Positions 47,658 through 56,424 of a stretch of DNA of 58,093 nt are shown here, piece by piece (within the stretch, counting starts at the first letter, position 1; every line of letters starts with the position of its first letter). The stretch lies in assembly GCF_014857925.1 (NCBI RefSeq), contig NZ_JACYVZ010000016.1, forward strand, positions 1-58,093. Reading direction: 5' to 3'. This DNA is from Cysteiniphilum marinum (GTDB taxonomy: Bacteria > Pseudomonadota > Gammaproteobacteria > Francisellales > Francisellaceae). The notes under the pieces were generated by a model. That model saw only the letters and a list, made by a program, of their open reading frames with translations. It did no database searches and was not told the origin of the DNA. Made by a program: the position numbers and the translations under genes.

Positions 47658-49211
47658 CTATACGCTAAGCTTAATATGTTTCAAGCGCGCACCTACTAAG
47701 AATAAACAAGCAAAGTAACTAAAGATGCCAATACCTATGATCATAGATAAATGTAGAACTCGGCTTTTAAAGCTCAGCGCTAACCAATAACCTATATCCT
47801 GTTTAAGGTAATACAAAACAATAAACATAATACTTGCGGCGATAATGGCTTTGATAATAAGTGTGAATGTCGCAAGATCAAGGTGCACATGGGTGATACG
47901 TTTTAATGTGAGATATAATAACAATGCGTTAATAGCTGCGGTAATCGTTGTTGAGATGGCTAATGCTAGATAACCTAAATGATGTGTCTTGAGAATTAAG
48001 ATCAATATAATATTACTTAGAATATTACAGATAATGCAAATCACACCAATCTTTAATGCCGCTTTGGTATGTCCTTTAGCGTAGAGTGCTGAGATAAATA
48101 CTTTGATAAGTACGAAAGCAATAAGCCCAATAGCGAAGCTGATAAGAGCGCGTTGCGATTGAATGACATCAAAGGCGCTAAATTTGCCATATTGGAATAG
48201 CGTAATTAGAATCGGTGCGGATAATACGCTCATTGCAAAGGCTGCAGGAATGGTGATGATAAGACTAAGTTTCATCCCCCAGTTGACGATTTGACTAAAA
48301 TCATGTGCTGAGGTTTTAATGTTACTTAATTTCGGCAAGATGGTAGTGGCAATTGCAATGCCAAAAATCCCTAAAGGAAACTGATTTAAGCGATCAGGAT
48401 AATATAGCCATGACAAGCTGCCAACGGCTAGAAATGAAGCAAAAACAGTATCAAGCAATAAGCTGATTTGCACGACTGAAGCACCAAGAATACCGGGTAA
48501 TAGTGATTTTAATATGCGCTTTAAATGATAACTGGGTTTGCGCAAACTCAGTGTGAGTTTAACACTTAATCGTCGTACACATATGAATAGAATGATACTT
48601 TGAATGAATCCTGCGATAAATACACTCCAAGCAACGGCATAAATCGGTGCTTTAAAATGCGAGGCACTTAGGATGAAGCTGATCATGCAGATATTTAGTA
48701 TGCAGGGCATGAGTGCTGGAATATTAAAATGCTCATAACGATTCAGAAGTGCTGAGAAAAGGGCGGAAATGGAAATGAAAAACACATAAAGAGACATGAT
48801 TTGTAGCAATTCTTTGGCAAGAACAAATTGCGTTTGATCATGATAAAAGCCAGGGGCGAAAATCATCACCCAAATACTGGCAAAGATAATACCTGTTAAT
48901 GAGATTAGAAAGCTTGCTAAGGCAATAATGTTGAGCAGGGTAGAGAATAAATAATTTAAACGTTTATGAGATGATTGTTTGCTTAAACTTGGCACGAGCA
49001 CTTGTGTGAGTGAGCCTTCGACAAATAATCGGCGCATAAAATTAGGTACGCGAAAGGCAACCAAAAAAGCCTCCATTGTTGCAGTAGCGCCAAAGTATTT
49101 AGCAAAAAGCATATCGCGAATAAATCCCAAGATACGTGAAATCAGTGTGATACCACTGAGTAAAAAAGTAGATTTAAATAAAGACTTTTTTTGCTTTTTT
49201 TGCTTGTTCAA
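47658..49211 (-). CDS. murJ: Lipid II flippase MurJ
   Basis: 517 residues with about 14 membrane helices. It moves lipid II across the inner membrane for peptidoglycan synthesis. Seen: TLISRILGFIRDMLFAKYFGAT near the N-terminus, FRVPNFMRRLFVEGSLTQV, and LLDTVFASFLAVGSLSWLYYPDRLNQFPLGIFGIAIATTILP, all MviN/MurJ signatures with the essential Arg and Asp residues. The start at 49211 follows the usual length; the N-terminal KKQKKQKK stretch is basic and short. Confidence 0.97.
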   Translation of the reverse strand: MNKQKKQKKSLFKSTFLLSGITLISRILGFIRDMLFAKYFGATATMEAFLVAFRVPNFMRRLFVEGSLTQVLVPSLSKQSSHKRLNYLFSTLLNIIALASFLISLTGIIFASIWVMIFAPGFYHDQTQFVLAKELLQIMSLYVFFISISALFSALLNRYEHFNIPALMPCILNICMISFILSASHFKAPIYAVAWSVFIAGFIQSIILFICVRRLSVKLTLSLRKPSYHLKRILKSLLPGILGASVVQISLLLDTVFASFLAVGSLSWLYYPDRLNQFPLGIFGIAIATTILPKLSNIKTSAHDFSQIVNWGMKLSLIITIPAAFAMSVLSAPILITLFQYGKFSAFDVIQSQRALISFAIGLIAFVLIKVFISALYAKGHTKAALKIGVICIICNILSNIILILILKTHHLGYLALAISTTITAAINALLLYLTLKRITHVHLDLATFTLIIKAIIAASIMFIVLYYLKQDIGYWLALSFKSRVLHLSMIIGIGIFSYFACLFLVGARLKHIKLSV

Positions 49212-49356
49212 TTTTATAACATTAGCTTTCGCATTTTTGCCTGTGATTGTAGGGGGTAATGACTACGAGGTCAAAAAAAACTGTATTGTTATATTCCCAA
49301 AAGTCTTTTATGGTTCTATACTTTTTAGTGACTTACGTAAACTAGAGGTGATCATG

Positions 49357-49575
49357 ATGGCAAATGTCAGATTTAATGCAGAAATACAAGATAGATTGGC
49401 TTATCTAGCCAAAGAAACTGGTAGAACAATCTCTTACTACATTCGTGAAGCTGTTGAGTCAAAAATTGAAGATTTAGAAGATATTTATCTCGCTGAGAAA
49501 GCATTAGAGGATCTTAAAGCAGGGCGTAGTTCTGTTGTCTCATGGGAGTCGATAAAAAAGGGAAATAACTTATAA
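49357..49575 (+). CDS. RelB/ribbon-helix-helix antitoxin
   Basis: 72 residues from the ATG at 49357 (an ATG at 49354 is adjacent), with GAGG upstream. The open frame extends far 5' over the murJ start, but that part is not coding. MANVRFNAEIQDRLAYLAKETGRTISYYIREAVES is the ribbon-helix-helix DNA-binding part. The acidic remainder (EDLEDIYLAEKALEDLKAGR) would wrap the toxin, and the end SWESIKKG is typical of RelB/DUF6290-type antitoxins. Its stop overlaps the toxin start by one base, so the pair is coupled and likely self-repressed. Confidence 0.88.
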   Translation: MANVRFNAEIQDRLAYLAKETGRTISYYIREAVESKIEDLEDIYLAEKALEDLKAGRSSVVSWESIKKGNNL

Positions 49576-49844
49576 TGTGGAGGGTCGCTTTTGACAAAAA
49601 AGCAGAAAAACAATTCAATGGGTTGGATTCGCAAGTTAAAAAAAGAATCGCTAAATTTATTGATGAGAGGTTGATTCCCTCTAGTGATCCTCAGGATCTG
49701 GGCAAGCCGCTTGTTGGTAAATCGTTTGGTAATCATATTCGTTTTAGAATAGGCGATTATCGCTTAATTTGTGACATACAGGATCAAGAAATTACCGTTT
49801 TAGTTTTGCGCATTGGGCACCGTCGAGAGATTTATCGTGGCTAA
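49575..49844 (+). CDS. RelE/ParE-superfamily toxin
   Basis: 89 residues. Seen: WRVAFDKKAEKQFNGLDSQVKKRIAKFI at the N-terminus, the strand IRFRIGDYRLICDIQD and the C-terminal VLRIGHRREIYRG. The RIGHRREIY end carries the basic residues and Tyr that suit an mRNA-cleaving RelE rather than a gyrase-directed ParE. It would slow translation when free of the antitoxin encoded just before. Confidence 0.9.
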   Translation: MWRVAFDKKAEKQFNGLDSQVKKRIAKFIDERLIPSSDPQDLGKPLVGKSFGNHIRFRIGDYRLICDIQDQEITVLVLRIGHRREIYRG

Positions 49845-49886
49845 TTAAATTGATAATGTCAAAACTGCAATCAATAAAGGGATTGT

Positions 49887-49925
49887 GGGATCGCTCGTGC
49901 AGCTTAAGCTGCGCGGAGAAGGGAA
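49887..49925. repeat. Short dispersed palindrome, copy 2
   Basis: Core CGTGCAGCTTAAGCTGCGCG, flanked by GCTC and AGAAGGG. It is the counterpart of the element at 4541-4580. It lies between the toxin gene and the 3' end of asnS. Confidence 0.55.
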
Positions 49926-49935
49926 TTAAAGCGAA

Positions 49936-51339
49936 TTAAAACTTTGCGTTCCCTGGCGTGCGTGGGAATGGAATCACATCACGAATATTCGGCACACCAG
50001 TGATATAGCCCAATAGACGCTCAAAACCAAGCCCAAAGCCACAATGTGGTACTGTGCCATAGCGGCGTAAATCGCGATACCAATATAAACCTTCAGCATC
50101 AACACCGGTTTCAGCAATGCGCTTATCAAGTATTTCAAGACGTTCTTCACGTTGACTGCCACCGATAATCTCGCCAATACCAGGTACCAATACATCCATT
50201 GCTGCAACGGTTTTATTATCGTCATTTAAGCGCATATAAAAGGCTTTGATATCCTTTGGATAGTTCATTAAGACGACTGGGGATTTGAAATGCTCTTCAC
50301 ACAAAAAACGCTCATGTTCAGATTGTAGATCCAAGCCCCACTCAACCGGATAGTCAAATGTCTTGCCACAGCTTTTTAAGATCTCAATGGCATCTGTATA
50401 TTCAACGCGAATAAAGTCATTGTTAACAACAGAGTTTAGTTTATCCATCAAGCCTTTTTCCATAAACTGATCAAAGAACTTTAGATCATCTTGGCGCTCA
50501 TGCATAATGGTTTTAATCACTGATTTTAAGAGCTTTTCTGCCAAGTCAGCATCATCATTCAGATCAGCAAAAGCAAGCTCAGGTTCAACCATCCAAAACT
50601 CAGCCAAATGGCGTGAGGTATTTGAGTTTTCCGCACGAAATGTTGGGCCAAAGGTATAGACTTTGGATAACGCCATACAATAAGTTTCAACATTTAATTG
50701 TCCAGAAACGGTTAAGAATGTCTCACGACCAAAAAAGTCTTGAGTGTAATCAATCTTGCCTTGATCGTTTTTAGGTAAATTTAACTGATCTAATGTTGAA
50801 ACGCGAAATAACTCACCAGCACCTTCACAATCATTTGAAGTTAGAATCGGTGTGTTAACCCAGAAAAAGCCTTCATCATTAAAGAAGTTATGAATAGCAT
50901 TGGCTAAAGTATGGCGCATGCGCGAAACGGCACCGATCAAGTTAGTACGAACGCGTAAATGTGCATGTTCTCTTAAGTGTTCCATGGTATGGCGCTTAGG
51001 TGATACCGGATAGGTTTCAGGGTTATCAATCCAGCCATGAACAATGACCTCATTTGCTTGGATTTCAACACTTTGTCCTTTGCCTTGTGATGCAACTAGT
51101 GTGCCCGTTACTTCAAGCGCGCAGTCTTTAGTTAGACTCAAGATCTCTGATTGGTAATTAGCAAGTGTGCTTTCAACAATTGCCTGAATGGGATCAAAGC
51201 ATGAGCCATCGTGAATGGCTAGAAAAGAAAGCCCGGCTTTTGAATCGCGACGGCTTCTTAGCCAGCCTTTAACGGTGACTTTTTGCCCAATAAGACTTGG
51301 TGTGGTAAATAGCGCTTTTGCGGTATGTGTTTGTGTCAT
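49936..51339 (-). CDS. asnS: Asparaginyl-tRNA synthetase
   Basis: 467 residues from the ATG at 51339 (CAGG 10 bases upstream; an in-frame ATG at 51363 adds eight residues). Class IIb enzyme that charges tRNA-Asn. Seen: the OB-fold anticodon-binding domain ([24 protein letters not shown]), motif 2 ([24 protein letters not shown]) and motif 3 ([10 protein letters not shown]). Monocistronic by spacing. Confidence 0.98.
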   Translation of the reverse strand: MTQTHTAKALFTTPSLIGQKVTVKGWLRSRRDSKAGLSFLAIHDGSCFDPIQAIVESTLANYQSEILSLTKDCALEVTGTLVASQGKGQSVEIQANEVIVHGWIDNPETYPVSPKRHTMEHLREHAHLRVRTNLIGAVSRMRHTLANAIHNFFNDEGFFWVNTPILTSNDCEGAGELFRVSTLDQLNLPKNDQGKIDYTQDFFGRETFLTVSGQLNVETYCMALSKVYTFGPTFRAENSNTSRHLAEFWMVEPELAFADLNDDADLAEKLLKSVIKTIMHERQDDLKFFDQFMEKGLMDKLNSVVNNDFIRVEYTDAIEILKSCGKTFDYPVEWGLDLQSEHERFLCEEHFKSPVVLMNYPKDIKAFYMRLNDDNKTVAAMDVLVPGIGEIIGGSQREERLEILDKRIAETGVDAEGLYWYRDLRRYGTVPHCGFGLGFERLLGYITGVPNIRDVIPFPRTPGNAKF

Positions 51340-51698
51340 ATTTGTTTTTACCTGTATTTTCATTTTTATCTAACATGCTATTTTTGCTGTGTATCGCATA
51401 AGGTGGTTGCCGCAAAAGGGCATATGCAACACTCGGGCGTATGCAATACGCCCCTACGGGCGAGGGCATGTTTCATTTAACTCAATTTTTCGCAAGCGAT
51501 TATAACGATATTTGCACTTAAGCGGTAGAACAAGATTGCAAATTGGCATGAAGATTGACAGGGAAATCACATTTAAATCCTCTGAATGATTTATGCGCGG
51601 TATAGCACTTTCTAAAAGCTAACAAAAATAGATATTCTCTTTGTATCAATGCCTGTTGTCGACTAAAATCAGTGAAGATATTATGATGATAATATAAA
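51340..51698. other. Intergenic region between asnS and tRNA-Lys
   Basis: About 360 bases. It holds the 19-base palindrome at 51435-51453; a second half-site, CTACGGGCG, follows it. The rest is AT-rich and should hold the asnS promoter. No small gene is evident. Confidence 0.5.
51435..51453. repeat. REP-like palindrome
   Basis: GGGCGTAT-GCA-ATACGCCC is a perfect 8-bp inverted repeat, much more GC-rich than its surroundings. The string resembles the 'gggcgtat(t)gcatacgccc' repeats common in bacterial intergenic regions. Only one copy is in the window. Confidence 0.5.
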
Positions 51699-51774
51699 TG
51701 GTGGGTCGTGCAGGATTCGAACCTGCGACCAATTGGTTAAAAGCCAACTGCTCTACCAACTGAGCTAACGACCC
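51699..51774 (-). tRNA. tRNA-Lys (anticodon TTT)
   Basis: 76 bases including an encoded CCA. Acceptor GGGTCGT pairs with ACGACCC; the D arm is TAGCTCAGTTGGTAGAGC; the anticodon stem TTGGC/GCCAA-type arm encloses CTTTTAA, anticodon TTT; the T arm is GGTTCGAATCC. It lies divergent from the pseudopilin gene. Confidence 0.97.
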
Positions 51775-51816
51775 TAAGACAGGGCACATTATAGGGAATA
51801 TGGAGTCAATTGCAAT

Positions 51817-52392
51817 ATGAACATGAGAAAAAGTAAAAAAAAGAGCGAAAATAATAAATATGCTCGAAGCTTAGGCTTTAGCTTGATCGAAGGGATGGTT
51901 GTTATTGTTGTAATGGCAATTGTTATTGCAGTTGCTGTGCCTATGATGATTGGCACCTTTGGGCGTGCTAATTCAGAAATTTATTTAGATAAAGTTAAAG
52001 CGGCTTTAGAGTTAGGCCGAATTACTGCAATGTCAGAAGCGGTCAACGTCTTTCTGTGTCCAAGTGTGGATGGTGCTACGTGTGCGGCAGTGCCAGCAAG
52101 TAATTGGGGTAATAATCGCTTGATTTTATTTACAAGCTCGGATGGAGTGTCGACTGATGTTGACCGCATTATTACAACGATTGAGGCACCTGCTGCGGGA
52201 GAGTATATCTCAAGCACAGGTGGTAACACGGTGGTATTTCGACCAAGTGGATTATCATCTACGATGACGTCTTTACGTTATTGTGCAATTGTTGATGGAC
52301 AAGGCGCAGGACGCTATGATCGAGAAGTAGTGATTAATATGATTGGCAGAGTTCGGCTTGATATTTATAGTGATTCACAAACTTGTTCTTAA
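51817..52392 (+). CDS. FimT/GspH-type minor pseudopilin
   Basis: 191 residues. The prepilin cleavage motif SLG|FSLIE puts cleavage after G20, with the essential E25 five residues into the mature protein, followed by the hydrophobic helix MVVIVVMAIVIAVAVPMM. The basic leader of 20 residues (KSKKKSENNK) is longer than usual. The body has GspH-like features (RITAMSEAVNVFLCPS, VVFRPSGLSS) and cysteines at FLCPS, ATCAA, RYCAI and QTCS. It would be a minor component at the tip or base of a type IV pilus. The neighbouring second pilin gene is broken by an insertion. Confidence 0.88.
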   Translation: MNMRKSKKKSENNKYARSLGFSLIEGMVVIVVMAIVIAVAVPMMIGTFGRANSEIYLDKVKAALELGRITAMSEAVNVFLCPSVDGATCAAVPASNWGNNRLILFTSSDGVSTDVDRIITTIEAPAAGEYISSTGGNTVVFRPSGLSSTMTSLRYCAIVDGQGAGRYDREVVINMIGRVRLDIYSDSQTCS

Positions 52393-52412
52393 CTTTAATT
52401 CTTAATGCAATT

Positions 52413-52505
52413 TATAATACTCCCCATATTTGGGGTCATAGTTTGAGACAGACAAAGAGTCTTAAAGAGGTTAAATTTCATATCAAATTGACGGGGCAGA
52501 TCAAA
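52413..52505 (+). mobile_element. Remnant of an IS left end
   Basis: TATAATACTCCCCATATTTG opens the segment and aligns with the tip and leader of the element at 1-214 over about 90 bases with roughly two-thirds identity. The copy stops at about the position of the transposase start codon, and all coding sequence and the other end are gone. It begins 20 bases after the pseudopilin stop. Confidence 0.6.
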
Positions 52506-52587
52506 TCACACCGATCACCAAAGCAATCATAAGCTCGATAACTGAAAAGCCCTTGTAATAGTGTGTCATATCTTTTGAAATAGTCAT
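52501..52587 (-). pseudogene. 5' fragment of a type IV pilin/pseudopilin gene
   Basis: An ATG at 52587 opens 28 codons encoding a leader (MTISKDMTHYYKG), the cleavage motif G|FSVIE and the start of a pilin helix (LMIALVIGVI), then a stop at the junction with the IS remnant. The whole globular domain is missing. PilW-like minor pilins carry such a start. It is convergent with the FimT-like gene and begins just after the stop of the 60-residue gene at 52594, so all could belong to a former minor-pilin locus. Confidence 0.7.
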
Positions 52588-52593
52588 TAAGAT

Positions 52594-52776
52594 TTAGAAT
52601 AGATCGTCTGTTTTACGATTAAAAATATTACGATGCTTTTGCGCTTCTTTTTTTTGTGATTGTGAGCGTGTTGGGAAGTCACGATCGTAATTGGCAAGAA
52701 AATCTCCGGCATTACTGACGTATTCACGTTGCTTTTTATTGTCAAAAAGGTGCAGCATTTTAAGAATAATGGACAT
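52594..52776 (-). CDS. Small conserved-looking protein of unknown function
   Basis: 60 residues, start at 52776. The middle FLANYDRDFPTRSQSQKKEAQKHRNIFNRK resembles a small family found in Legionella/Coxiella-type bacteria with an 'FL..FD...P..S.SQ..E..K...I...RD' pattern (CBU_0585-like). It is highly charged and has no membrane segment. It is divergent from trkH and the start lies about 90 bases from it. Confidence 0.6.
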   Translation of the reverse strand: MSIILKMLHLFDNKKQREYVSNAGDFLANYDRDFPTRSQSQKKEAQKHRNIFNRKTDDLF

Positions 52777-52867
52777 AACTTATCTAAGTTGTTGTTTCTA
52801 TTTTGTTGGCGATTATACTAGAATGCCTAACAAAAACCTATACCATGTACAACCGTAAGGCAAATTT

Positions 52868-54319
52868 ATGCGCCCAGGCCCTATTTTTAAAGTATTAGGC
52901 ATGTTGCTGATGTTCTTTAGTTTGACGATGTTAACACCCATCATCGTCAGCTTGGTTTATCATGAACATAATAGCGAACCTTTTTTATCGAGCTTCTTAA
53001 TTACATTGATCTCAGGGGTTGTCTTTTGGGCACTTAGCTCTAAGTCAAAAAAGCAGTTGACGGTTAAAGATGGATTTATTGTCGTGATTGCCATTTGGTC
53101 AGTGCTTGGGTTTTATGGTGCGATTCCTTATATGCTGTCAAATGGTTTGCATTTAAGCTTTTCTGACGCGGTGTTTGAATCAATTTCTGGGTTTACGACG
53201 ACGGGTGCTACGGTCATTCATGGTCTTGATTCATTGCCTAAGAGTATCTTGTATTATCGTCAGCAAACACAGCTTCTAGGTGGTATGGGGATTATTATCT
53301 TATCTGTGGCAATTCTGCCAATGCTTGGTGTTGGCGGTATGCAGCTTTATCGCGCTGAGGCAAATGGTCCATGGAAAGAGAATAAGTTAACCCCAAGAAT
53401 CGCTGATACCGCCAAAGTACTGTGGGGTATTTATCTGTTACTCGTTGTGCTGTGTATTATCAGTTACAAACTTGGCGGTATGAATTGGTTTAATGCGATC
53501 TGTTATGCTTATTCAACAATTGGTACGGGTGGTTTTGCGCCAACAGATGCATCAATGAGTGGTCAAACGCCGCTGATTTACTCGATCTGTATCTTTTATA
53601 TGATGGTTAGTGCAACAAGCTTTGCACTGCATTTTACTGCATTTAAGCGTTTATCACTTAAGGTCTATTGGCGTGATCCTGAGTTTCGCGCTTATATCTT
53701 TTTTGCCTTTTCAATGATTGTGATTGTTGTATTAACATTGATCTCACAAGATGCAACGAAGAGCAATGATCGCGCGTTTTGGGATGGCTTATTTCAAGTT
53801 GCATCATTTGTGTCAAACACGGGCTTTACAGCGGATGCAAATTACCATCTATGGCCATTATTCTTGCCAATCTTATTAATGGTTATTGGTCTTATTGGTG
53901 GATGTGCGGGTTCAAGCTCGGGCGGACTTAAGATCGTGCGCGCGGTACTCTTAAGAAAACAAGCCTTTCGTGAAGCGCGACGCTTAGTGCATCCTGCGGG
54001 TGTTTTCCCTGTGAAATTTGGCAATAAAGTCATGTCAGAAACGGTCATGAGTAGTGTTTGGGGCTTTGTTGCGGCTTATTTTATTTTATTTGTGATCTTA
54101 TGGTTATGTATGATGGGGGTTGGGATTGATTCGGTGACGGCATTTTCAGCGGTGGCGGCAAGTATCTCAAATTTAGGTCCTGGTCTTGGGCAAGTAGGGG
54201 TGAATTATGCTACCTTACCGACTGAAGCGCATTGGATCTTGAATTTTGCGATGCTTTTAGGGCGCTTGGAGGTCTTTACCATTTTAGTATTATTTACACC
54301 GGATTTTTGGCGCCGATAA
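52868..54319 (+). CDS. trkH: Trk potassium uptake protein TrkH
   Basis: 483 residues with about ten membrane segments. Forms the K+ channel of the Trk system with TrkA. Seen: the four filter-loop repeats around SGFTTTGATV, STIGTGGFAP, VSNTGFTADA and ASISNLGPGLG, and the loop CAGSSSGGLK(I/V)VR. The usual regulatory partner trkA is not in the window. Stop directly abuts the stop of pilT on the other strand. Confidence 0.96.
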   Translation: MRPGPIFKVLGMLLMFFSLTMLTPIIVSLVYHEHNSEPFLSSFLITLISGVVFWALSSKSKKQLTVKDGFIVVIAIWSVLGFYGAIPYMLSNGLHLSFSDAVFESISGFTTTGATVIHGLDSLPKSILYYRQQTQLLGGMGIIILSVAILPMLGVGGMQLYRAEANGPWKENKLTPRIADTAKVLWGIYLLLVVLCIISYKLGGMNWFNAICYAYSTIGTGGFAPTDASMSGQTPLIYSICIFYMMVSATSFALHFTAFKRLSLKVYWRDPEFRAYIFFAFSMIVIVVLTLISQDATKSNDRAFWDGLFQVASFVSNTGFTADANYHLWPLFLPILLMVIGLIGGCAGSSSGGLKIVRAVLLRKQAFREARRLVHPAGVFPVKFGNKVMSETVMSSVWGFVAAYFILFVILWLCMMGVGIDSVTAFSAVAASISNLGPGLGQVGVNYATLPTEAHWILNFAMLLGRLEVFTILVLFTPDFWRR

Positions 54320-55360
54320 TTAGGACATTGGTTGTTGTATGGTGTTGTATTTTTTAAGCTCTTCAGTATCAATCATCCCGTGATTAAAGAGTTTGGTTAA
54401 TGCCTGCTCTAAGGTTTGCATGCCTTTATTTTGACTGGTTTGCAACACATTATAAAGCTGAGGAATTTTATTCTCGCGAATAAGGTTACGCACAGCCGTG
54501 TTAGCAATGAGTACTTCATGTGCTGCGATGCGTCCGCCTTCTTTTTTACGAATAAGCCGCTGAGCAATAACGGCTTGTAAAGACTCAGAAAGCATCGAGC
54601 GAATCATTGGCTGCTCATCTCCTGGGAAGGCATTGATAATCCGATCAATGGTTTTGGGTGCTGATGAGGTATGCAAGGTGGCAAATACCAAATGCCCCGT
54701 TTCAGCGGCAGTTAACGCCAGACGAATGGTTTCAACATCACGCATCTCGCCAACTAGAATATAATCTGGATCCTCACGCAGTGCCGCACGAAGGGCGGCA
54801 TTAAAGCTTAAAGTATCACGTTTAACCTCACGTTGATTGATAAGGCATTGCTGTGATTTATGGGTAAACTCAATTGGATCTTCAATCGAGATAATATGTC
54901 CTTTTTCAGTTTTGTTAATATGATCAATCATTGCGGCAAGTGTCGTACTCTTACCACTGCCTGTGGGACCAGTAACGACAATCAGTCCATGTGGTTTATG
55001 CATCAGTTCTTTGAAAATCTCAGGTGCTTCAAGCTCATCCAATGTGTAAACACTCTCAGGAATCACGCGAAAAACTAGCGCACTGCCGCGATCTTGTTTA
55101 AAGGCATTCACCCTGAAACGTGAGTGAAGCTCTGGCAAATGGACAGAGAAATCATATTCTAAGTTTTTTTGAAAATTTTGATATTGCTCCGAGCTCATGA
55201 CTTCATGCAAGTAGCTCTCAAGGTTTTCCTCAGTTAATAGCTCATCATTGATAGATTCAATATGTCCATCAATGCGTAGCTTAGGTTTAGCACCACTAGA
55301 GAGATGTAAATCCGATGCCTTTTTGCTAATACAAAGCGATAATAATTCCGTAAGGTTCAT
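54320..55360 (-). CDS. pilT: Twitching motility ATPase PilT
   Basis: 346 residues, full length. Hexameric ATPase that retracts type IV pili. Seen: the N-terminal SDLHLSSGAKPKLRIDG domain, Walker A GPTGSGKSTT, Asp box IISIEDPIEF, Walker B region DPDYILVGEMRDVETIRLALTAAETGHLV with the His box, and the AIRNLIRE-like motif (AVRNLIREN) needed for retraction. It is divergent from yggS with about 46 bases between the starts. Confidence 0.97.
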   Translation of the reverse strand: MNLTELLSLCISKKASDLHLSSGAKPKLRIDGHIESINDELLTEENLESYLHEVMSSEQYQNFQKNLEYDFSVHLPELHSRFRVNAFKQDRGSALVFRVIPESVYTLDELEAPEIFKELMHKPHGLIVVTGPTGSGKSTTLAAMIDHINKTEKGHIISIEDPIEFTHKSQQCLINQREVKRDTLSFNAALRAALREDPDYILVGEMRDVETIRLALTAAETGHLVFATLHTSSAPKTIDRIINAFPGDEQPMIRSMLSESLQAVIAQRLIRKKEGGRIAAHEVLIANTAVRNLIRENKIPQLYNVLQTSQNKGMQTLEQALTKLFNHGMIDTEELKKYNTIQQPMS

Positions 55361-55406
55361 GTTAAGATATCCTTCTTACTAACTATACCCTCTAAGACTA
55401 TAGCAG

Positions 55407-56105
55407 ATGAATCATGATCAAGAAGTGCAATTGCGACAAAATTTATCAAAGCTACAACAACGCATTGAGTCATTGGCTACTAAGAATAGTACTAAACCAC
55501 AACTATTAGCCGTATCAAAAAAACAGTCTATTGAGGCGATACGTGTGATTTACAATGCGGGTATACGCACTTTTGCTGAGAGCTTTGTGCAGGAAGCGAT
55601 TGACAAGATCCCCGCGTTGCCAGAGGATATTACATGGCATTATATTGGGCGCCTGCAGTCAAATAAGCTTAAAAAAATCGCGCAATATTTTGATTGGATG
55701 CATACGCTTAGCAGTATTGAATACGCTCAAAAATTACAGCGTCACTGCGCTGAATTGAACAAAACAATGCAGGTACTAATTCAGATTAATATTGATCTTG
55801 AACCACAAAAATCAGGCATTATGCTAGATGATAGCGATGCAATTAAGTATTTAGTTGACTATATTGTGAAATATTGTCCTAATCTTAAACTTTGCGGCTT
55901 GATGTGTATGCTCGAAGATACTGGTGAATACGATAAAGAGTTAGCAAGCTTTGATAAACTTGTTCAATGTAAAGACAATATAAACCAAAAGTTTAAGCTT
56001 AATCTGCAAGAGTTATCAATGGGCATGAGTGGTGATATGCCCGCAGCGATTGCTGCAGGCAGCACGATGCTGCGTATAGGAAGCACTATTTTTGGTGCGC
56101 GTTAA
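55407..56105 (+). CDS. yggS: Pyridoxal phosphate homeostasis protein (YggS family)
   Basis: 232 residues. Binds PLP and balances B6 vitamers and amino acid pools. Seen: LLAVSKKQ with the PLP lysine K38, FAESFVQEA(I/F), WHYIGRLQSNK, and the C-terminal LSMGMSGDMPAAIAAGSTMLRIGSTIFGAR. The usual G-E-N in the FGENYVQE motif is A-E-S here. It shares a short divergent promoter region with pilT, a common arrangement in proteobacteria. Confidence 0.96.
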   Translation: MNHDQEVQLRQNLSKLQQRIESLATKNSTKPQLLAVSKKQSIEAIRVIYNAGIRTFAESFVQEAIDKIPALPEDITWHYIGRLQSNKLKKIAQYFDWMHTLSSIEYAQKLQRHCAELNKTMQVLIQINIDLEPQKSGIMLDDSDAIKYLVDYIVKYCPNLKLCGLMCMLEDTGEYDKELASFDKLVQCKDNINQKFKLNLQELSMGMSGDMPAAIAAGSTMLRIGSTIFGAR

Positions 56106-56424
56106 ATTTTTGACTTTTAGAACCAGAATCAAGCGACTTGCTAGAAAAAGCATTTGTTTTTCAAAAACTGAGCTAATGCATGATACGATCATTGGTCTTT
56201 ATATCAATCGAGTTGAGTGGGGATGAAACATATAAAATGCTAAAGTATCACTCCACCCATTAAATCACCCGATCAGTTGGTATATATACATTCGCATACC
56301 AATAACAATAAAAACTTTATTTTTTGAACATTATGTATAAGCATAAGATTGATTCATATAAGTTAATCATGTAGGCAATTAATTTGTTCTATTAAAAGAT
56401 ATATTGACTATTAAAGGAGTTACT
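56106..56424. other. Intergenic region before the substrate-binding protein
   Basis: About 319 AT-rich bases. GCATGATACGATCATTGG and neighbouring bases give weak dyads only. It should hold the promoter of the 56425 gene. I see no small gene or repeat. Confidence 0.45.

Noticed and set aside
48979-49353. N-terminal extension of the RelB-like antitoxin
   Set aside because: It is antisense to the murJ start and intergenic sequence; the ribosome site and family length support the start near 49357.
49936-49974. Possible frameshift at the end of asnS
   Set aside because: The C-terminus reads through the normal family end ([11 protein letters not shown]) without interruption.
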